From assembly GCA_964536075.1 (NCBI GenBank), contig CAZHWO010000028.1, forward strand, positions 1-10,191: DNA of 10,191 nt. The letters are read 5' to 3'. Source of the stretch: JAAZHK01 sp964536075 (lineage in GTDB: Bacteria; Bacillota_I; Bacilli_A; RF39; UBA660). Both the position numbers and the translations under genes were made by a program. Below, piece by piece: positions 6,138 through 10,191 of this stretch; the stretch's first letter is position 1, and the number at the start of each line of letters is the position of its first letter. The notes under the pieces were generated by a model. That model made no database searches, had not been told where the DNA came from, and saw only the letters and a program-made list of their open reading frames with translations.

Positions 6138-7892
6138 ATGTTTAAAGAAAAATTAAGAATGGTACCAGAATTACCAGGTAGTTACCAGATGAAGAATAAC
6201 GAAGGAATCATTATCTATGTTGGTAAAGCGAAGAATTTAAAAAACCGGTTAAAGAGTTATTTTAATGGAACAGTAACTGGTAAGACACTAGCTCTAGTTA
6301 ATGAGATAGCTGATTTTCAATATATTGTTACCAATAATGAATTAGAAGCCTTAATTCTGGAAATTACTTTAATAAAAAAATATAATCCGAAGTATAATGT
6401 TCTTTTAAAAGATGATAAAAGTTACCCTTATATTGAATTGACCAATGAAGTATACCCACGCCTTAAAATTGTGAGAAATATTAAACGAAAAAAGAAAAAA
6501 ACTGGTTTATTTGGTCCTTATCCTAATGTTAAGGCGGCTCGTAAAACCGTCAATATTATTAATCGTATTTATCCGTTACGAAAGTGTGAAAGTCTCCCCA
6601 AAAATGTTTGTTTATATTATCATTTAGGTGAGTGTTTTGGTTATTGTAAATATCCTGTGGCTCAAGAAACCCTTAATTCCATGATGGAGGAAATAACTAG
6701 TTTTTTAAAAGGGAATAATAAAATAATTACCGATAGAATTAACCAAGAGATTATAGAAGCTAGTAAACATTTAAATTATGAGAAAGCATTAGAACTTAAG
6801 AAAATGCTTGATGATATCAATATTACCTTAAGAAAACAAAACATGGATTTAAACCGTAACGCGAATTACGATATTTTTGGTTATTATCAAATCCATAATT
6901 ACTTATCAATTACCGTTTTTAATATTAAAGAAGGCTTATTATTTGGACAGCATAATTTTATTATTAATACTTTAGATATTAAAGAGGATATGTTACATTT
7001 TATTATTAATTACTATGAACAAAATAATTTGTTACCTAAAGAATTAATTGTTGGCGATATTATTGATCAGGAACTTTTATCCGAGTATTTACAAATAAAA
7101 GTTAATGCTCCTCAACGCGGGATATTAAAGAAGTTGTTAGCCATGGCCAACGAAAATGCTTTAGTCGCTTATCAAGAAAAAGAAGCGGAATTAAACCGTT
7201 CATTATTAGAAAAAGAAAAAGGCATCAAAGAGTTAGAGGAGCTTTTAAAAATAAAGAAAGCTTCACGGATTGAGGCCTTTGATAATTCTCATTTATTTGG
7301 AACTTGTTATGTCGGGGGAATGGTCGTTTTTGACCATTTTGAACCAATGAAAAATGACTATCGCAAGTTTAAGTTAGATATTACCACTAAAGATGATTTA
7401 ACAGCGATGAAAGAAGTCATTTATCGCAGGTATTACCGGGTATTACTGGAACATTTAGAAAAACCGGATATAATTATTGTTGATGGGGGTAAGTTGCAAG
7501 TAGGGGCGGCTAAAGAGGCTATTGATAGCCTAAAATTAAATATTAAGATCATTGGGTTAAAGAAAGATAAAAAGCATCGAACTAATGCTTTAATAAATGA
7601 TAATTTAGAGGAAATTATTTTAGATAATCACAGTAATTTATTTTTGCTATTAAGTAAAATTCAAGAAGAAGTTCATGAATATACTATTAATTATCATCGC
7701 ACGATTAAAAGTAAAGGTTCGTTAGCTAGTTTACTTGATTTAGTACCAGGAATAGGTAAGACAAAAAGGCAATTATTGTTGAAAAGATTTGGTTCACTTA
7801 AGAAAATGAAAGAAGCTTCTCTAATAGATTTAGAGGAAGTATTAGATAAAAAAACAGCAAATAATTTGTTTGTTTATCTAAAAGATTTATAG
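6138..7892 (+). CDS. uvrC: Excinuclease ABC subunit C
   Basis: The nuclease of UvrABC nucleotide excision repair, making the 3' and 5' cuts around a lesion held by UvrB-DNA. All domains are present in 584 residues. The N-terminal GIY-YIG nuclease has GSY (14-16), YVG (27-29), R37 and E75. A four-cysteine set (C150, C158, C166, C170) fits the family's iron-sulfur site. A UVR (UvrB-binding) helix pair lies at about 200-236 (YEKALELKKMLDDI). The RNase H-like nuclease shows D382 (EAFDNSH), D449 (IVDGGKLQ) and H513 (EEVHEY). Tandem helix-hairpin-helix motifs occupy about 532-575 (LVPGIGKTKRQLLL). The third of three closely spaced ATGs is chosen: AGGGAG (6123-6128) is 9 nt ahead of it, and MFKEKLRMVPELPGSY matches the family; the ATG at 6129 would abut the SD. 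A TAG stop lies 22 nt before the pilin ATG. Confidence 0.95.
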   Translation: MFKEKLRMVPELPGSYQMKNNEGIIIYVGKAKNLKNRLKSYFNGTVTGKTLALVNEIADFQYIVTNNELEALILEITLIKKYNPKYNVLLKDDKSYPYIELTNEVYPRLKIVRNIKRKKKKTGLFGPYPNVKAARKTVNIINRIYPLRKCESLPKNVCLYYHLGECFGYCKYPVAQETLNSMMEEITSFLKGNNKIITDRINQEIIEASKHLNYEKALELKKMLDDINITLRKQNMDLNRNANYDIFGYYQIHNYLSITVFNIKEGLLFGQHNFIINTLDIKEDMLHFIINYYEQNNLLPKELIVGDIIDQELLSEYLQIKVNAPQRGILKKLLAMANENALVAYQEKEAELNRSLLEKEKGIKELEELLKIKKASRIEAFDNSHLFGTCYVGGMVVFDHFEPMKNDYRKFKLDITTKDDLTAMKEVIYRRYYRVLLEHLEKPDIIIVDGGKLQVGAAKEAIDSLKLNIKIIGLKKDKKHRTNALINDNLEEIILDNHSNLFLLLSKIQEEVHEYTINYHRTIKSKGSLASLLDLVPGIGKTKRQLLLKRFGSLKKMKEASLIDLEEVLDKKTANNLFVYLKDL

Positions 7893-7898
7893 TATAAT
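7870..7898 (+). promoter_or_regulatory. Candidate promoter for the pilin-like gene
   Basis: TTGTTT (7870-7875), a 17-bp spacer, and a perfect TATAAT (7893-7898) that begins directly after the uvrC stop codon. The pilin ATG is 16 nt further on. It would let the pilin and mutL genes be expressed apart from uvrC. Confidence 0.5.
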
Positions 7899-7914
7899 AA
7901 AAGAGGTGATAAAG

Positions 7915-8361
7915 ATGAAAAATAAAGGTTTTACTTTGGTTGAATTATTAGGGACGATTACCATTATTGGGATTATTTTTGCAATAGCCATTCCTAGTGT
8001 TACTTATGTCATTAGGGCCAGTAAAAAGAAAGCTTATCGTGCTCATGAAAATAGTATGGAAAAAGCAGCTACAGCTTATTTAATTAATAATGATAATGCT
8101 ATTCCAAGTAGTGGAAGTTGCTATATTTTACTTAAAACCTTAATTGATGAAAAATATATTGAACCATTGGATGATCCTGATGATAAATTATTATCTTGTA
8201 TAGTTGAAGATGAAGAAGAACCTATTGATCTATCATATGTGGTAGTAGAACGTAAAGATACTACAAGCAATATTGGTTTAACTTATTCAGCTTATTTAAA
8301 ATGTTCTAAGTATAGTACATCTGATGTAACAAAGCCTGTAACAATGTGTCCATCTGAATAG
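7915..8361 (+). CDS. Type IV pilin-like protein (prepilin-type N-terminus)
   Basis: A 148-residue precursor with a class III prepilin signal. MKNKG is followed by FTLVELL, so a prepilin peptidase should cut after G5 and methylate F6; mature E5 is present. Residues 6-33 form the hydrophobic assembly helix, followed by a basic stretch (RASKKK). The rest should be an extracellular globular domain with four cysteines (C69, C95, C130, C145), enough for two disulfides. I do not recognise the globular part. It is not plainly ComGC, which is shorter and lacks this C-terminal domain. A minor pilin or pseudopilin is the safest call. The ATG at 7915 is chosen; an in-frame GTG at 7906 lies inside the SD (GAGGTGAT, 7903-7910). 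No other pilus gene is in the window, so the assembly machinery must be elsewhere. mutL follows after 29 nt. Confidence 0.85.
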   Translation: MKNKGFTLVELLGTITIIGIIFAIAIPSVTYVIRASKKKAYRAHENSMEKAATAYLINNDNAIPSSGSCYILLKTLIDEKYIEPLDDPDDKLLSCIVEDEEEPIDLSYVVVERKDTTSNIGLTYSAYLKCSKYSTSDVTKPVTMCPSE

Positions 8362-8369
8362 ATTAGAGA

Positions 8370-8375
8370 TATTAT
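8370..8375 (+). promoter_or_regulatory. Possible -10 box for mutL
   Basis: TATTAT at 8370-8375, 15 nt before the mutL ATG, with no convincing -35. It is listed because its distance to the start matches the other promoters in this window. mutL may instead be read through from uvrC or the pilin gene, as no terminator intervenes. Confidence 0.25.
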
Positions 8376-8390
8376 ATTGGGGGATTTATT

Positions 8391-10121
8391 ATGAATTATA
8401 TCAAAGTGATGACTACTGATTTAGCTAATAAGATTGCGGCTGGTGAAGTGGTAGAACGTTGTATGAATGTGGTTAAAGAATTAGTGGAAAATGCGATTGA
8501 TGCCGGAGCGACCGAAATAAAAATTGATCTTAAAGATTCGGGAATTAAAGAAATAAAAGTAACTGATAATGGTATTGGTATGAATAAGATTGATGCCAAA
8601 AATGCTTTTTTGCGTCATGCTACAAGTAAGCTAACAAGCACTGAAGATTTATTTAATATTACTTCGTTAGGTTTTCGCGGTGAAGCACTACCTTCTATTG
8701 CCTCAGTTAGTAAAGTTAATATGAAAACATCAGATGGCGATACGGGTACAGAATTAACCATTAATGGTGGTGTTATTGATGATATTCGTGAATCAGATCT
8801 ACGAAGAGGAACCATTATTAAGGTAATGAATCTTTTTTATAATACGCCAGTCCGCTTAAAGTTTTTAAAGAATCCTTATATTGAGTTAGCTAATATTTTA
8901 GAATACGTTAATAAAATGGCGCTTTCTTATCCCAGTATAAAGTTTGTTTTATTCAATAATGATAAGATGTTATTGAATACGGATGGAACGGATCGGTTAC
9001 TAAAAGTAATTAATGACATTTATGGCATAGCCGTTACTAAAAAGATGATTGAAATTCAAGCGGAAAATAATGATTATTCTATTAGTGGCTATATGTCTTA
9101 TCCGGAAATTATTAAGTCTAATCGTAATGCTATGACCATTTTAGTAAATGGTCGCGTGATTAAAAATAATGAAATTATTAAAACAATAAAAGAGGCTTAT
9201 CATACCTATTTAGCTGTTGATAAATTTCCCATTGTGATCTTAAATATTAAAGTTGATCCCATCTTAATTGATGTTAATGTTCATCCAACGAAAAGTGATA
9301 TTAAATTTTCCAAATTAGAGGTTTTAAATGATCTAATTTTTACTACTATTAGTGATAAGTTAAAAACCTTTTTATTGATTCCGGAAATCAAGAAAACTTA
9401 TGATGAACAAAAGGAAATCAAAAAGGTTAATGAAATTTTTAGAGAAAAAGAAGAAGTTATTACTTATCCTAATATCGAGGAAATAACCTTAGATTTAGAG
9501 ATTAAAGAAGAAGTAACTTCTTATGCCGAAAAAGAAGACCGTATTAAAGAAATTTATCCAGTTGGTTTAGTTCATGGAACTTATATTATTGGGGAAAATG
9601 AAGACGGGATGTATATTATTGATCAACATGCCGCGGCTGAGCGAATAAATTATGAACGTTATTTGCAAGAATTAAGTCAAACATCATCGGCCACAATTGC
9701 TTTATTGGTACCCATTAATATTGAGTTACCCAGTAATGAATATATTATTTTGAAGGAACATCTAGATATTTTAGCTGATTTAAATATTGAAGTAGAAGAA
9801 TTTGGAATAAATACTTTCGTGGTTAGAAGTCATCCCATATGGTTACCAAAAGATTATGAGGATCAAGCTATCCGTAAAATAATTGATATTATTATTAATA
9901 AAGAAGCCTTTGATCATGAAAAATTTATAGAAAAGGTAGCGATTACTTTAGCTTGTAAATTATCAATTAAAGCTAATCAAAACTTAACTATTGCAGATAT
10001 GCAAATTTTAATTGATAAACTGCGCAAGACTGCTAATCCATTTACTTGTCCGCATGGAAGGCCAACGATTATTAGTTATTCCAAATTTGAATTAGAAAAA
10101 CTATTTAAAAGAGCAATGTAG
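8391..10121 (+). CDS. mutL: DNA mismatch repair protein MutL
   Basis: Couples mismatch recognition by MutS to strand incision; 576 residues. The N-terminal GHKL ATPase is complete: NKIAAGEVVER, then KELVENAIDAGA (E30 catalytic, N34 for Mg), TDNGIGM (58-64), LGFRGEALPSIASVS (93-107) and GTEL (119-122). LFYNTPVRLKFLKN and VNVHPTKSDIKFS mark the transducer. The C-terminal endonuclease has DQHAAAER (411-418), an ACKLSIKAN block with C522, and CPHGRP (553-558), so this should be a nicking MutL of the MutH-independent type. Two conserved spots differ: the usual ERPxxVVKEL reads ERCMNVVKEL (C24), and the segment aligning with the clamp-binding QxxIVP reads IALLVP (436-441), without the Gln. The start ATG at 8391 follows GGGGGA (8379-8384). 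No mutS is in the window. It ends with tandem TAG TAA and no hairpin terminator follows. Confidence 0.95.
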   Translation: MNYIKVMTTDLANKIAAGEVVERCMNVVKELVENAIDAGATEIKIDLKDSGIKEIKVTDNGIGMNKIDAKNAFLRHATSKLTSTEDLFNITSLGFRGEALPSIASVSKVNMKTSDGDTGTELTINGGVIDDIRESDLRRGTIIKVMNLFYNTPVRLKFLKNPYIELANILEYVNKMALSYPSIKFVLFNNDKMLLNTDGTDRLLKVINDIYGIAVTKKMIEIQAENNDYSISGYMSYPEIIKSNRNAMTILVNGRVIKNNEIIKTIKEAYHTYLAVDKFPIVILNIKVDPILIDVNVHPTKSDIKFSKLEVLNDLIFTTISDKLKTFLLIPEIKKTYDEQKEIKKVNEIFREKEEVITYPNIEEITLDLEIKEEVTSYAEKEDRIKEIYPVGLVHGTYIIGENEDGMYIIDQHAAAERINYERYLQELSQTSSATIALLVPINIELPSNEYIILKEHLDILADLNIEVEEFGINTFVVRSHPIWLPKDYEDQAIRKIIDIIINKEAFDHEKFIEKVAITLACKLSIKANQNLTIADMQILIDKLRKTANPFTCPHGRPTIISYSKFELEKLFKRAM

Positions 10122-10130
10122 TAATTGCAT

Positions 10131-10139
10131 AAAAAAAAA
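10131..10139 (+). promoter_or_regulatory. A9 tract upstream of the right-edge promoter
   Basis: Nine consecutive A residues, about 55-63 nt upstream of the predicted start site of the promoter at 10159-10187. The position is compatible with an UP-element-like contribution or intrinsic bending. It is not a terminator for mutL, because a + strand terminator needs T residues and no adequate stem precedes it. Confidence 0.35.
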
Positions 10140-10150
10140 TACAGTGTATA

Positions 10151-10173
10151 TACTAGTATTGACAATAGTAGTA
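10151..10173. promoter_or_regulatory. 23-bp palindromic operator candidate over the -35 box
   Basis: Two 11-nt arms, TACTAgTATTG (10151-10161) and CAATAgTAGTA (10163-10173), around a single central A. Ten of eleven positions pair; only the G:G at 10156/10168 fails. The -35 hexamer TTGACA (10159-10164) lies at the centre. A third related half-site, CTATTATTG, lies at 10181-10189 over the -10 box and differs from CTACTATTG by one base. The layout fits a dimeric repressor that blocks RNA polymerase. I cannot name the regulator family. Confidence 0.55.
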
Positions 10174-10187
10174 AAAAATGCTATTAT
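10159..10187 (+). promoter_or_regulatory. Strong sigma-A promoter for a gene beyond the window
   Basis: A perfect TTGACA (10159-10164), an exact 17-bp spacer, and TATTAT (10182-10187) preceded by TGC, making an extended -10. It is the best promoter in the window and points right, out of the window. From the -10-to-start spacing seen elsewhere, the downstream start codon is expected about 15-18 nt after 10187. Confidence 0.8.
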
Positions 10188-10191
10188 TGTT

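Noticed and set aside
7906..7914. GTG start for the pilin-like gene
   Set aside because: The GTG is part of the SD sequence itself, and the ATG at 7915 gives the usual short MKNKG leader.
8396..8815. Minus-strand open frames of 67 and 66 codons inside mutL
   Set aside because: They are the reverse of conserved MutL ATPase motifs, with no independent support.
10113..10128. GCAAT/ATTGC hairpin at the end of mutL as a terminator
   Set aside because: The stem is only 5 bp, spans the stop codon, and is followed on the + strand by A residues rather than T residues.

Overview
The window is a gene-dense, very AT-rich stretch of a bacterial chromosome. Its gene content points to a low-GC Gram-positive lineage, probably a reduced-genome member of the Bacilli/Mycoplasmatota-like uncultured gut clades. 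The evidence is RNase HIII, a MutL with an endonuclease motif, AGGAGG-type ribosome binding sites, and a rnhC/cvpA/trxA/uvrC order that echoes Bacillus and Staphylococcus. The placement is inference. The standard genetic code is in use: Trp codons are TGG, no gene has an internal TGA, and all ten stops are TAA or TAG.

Layout. (1) 1-3453, + strand: a likely operon of alaS (5' end outside the window), holA and trpS, with gaps of 12 and 19 nt, closed by a bidirectional hairpin terminator. (2) 3466-4365, - strand: rnhC (RNase HIII), convergent to trpS. (3) 4445-5472, + strand: cvpA-type membrane protein and trxA, divergent from rnhC, closed by a second bidirectional terminator. (4) 5484-6041, - strand: a YigZ/IMPACT-family protein. 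(5) 6138-10121, + strand: uvrC, a small type IV pilin-like protein, and mutL, with no clear terminator between or after them. (6) 10122-10191: the leader of an unseen downstream gene, holding a near-consensus sigma-A promoter whose -35 box lies inside an almost perfect 23-bp palindrome, which looks like a repressor operator.

The genes serve core information processing: tRNA charging (AlaRS, TrpRS), replication (clamp-loader delta, RNase HIII), repair (UvrC for nucleotide excision, MutL for mismatch repair) and redox balance (thioredoxin). The least ordinary items are a compact AlaRS lacking the beta-barrel and C-Ala regions, the orphan pilin between two repair genes, a recurring 15-18 nt spacing between -10 boxes and start codons that implies very short leaders, and the promoter/operator at the right edge. 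I saw no mobile element, CRISPR array, tRNA or rRNA, and nothing that amounts to a new multi-gene system. No gene-free stretch exceeds about 100 nt.
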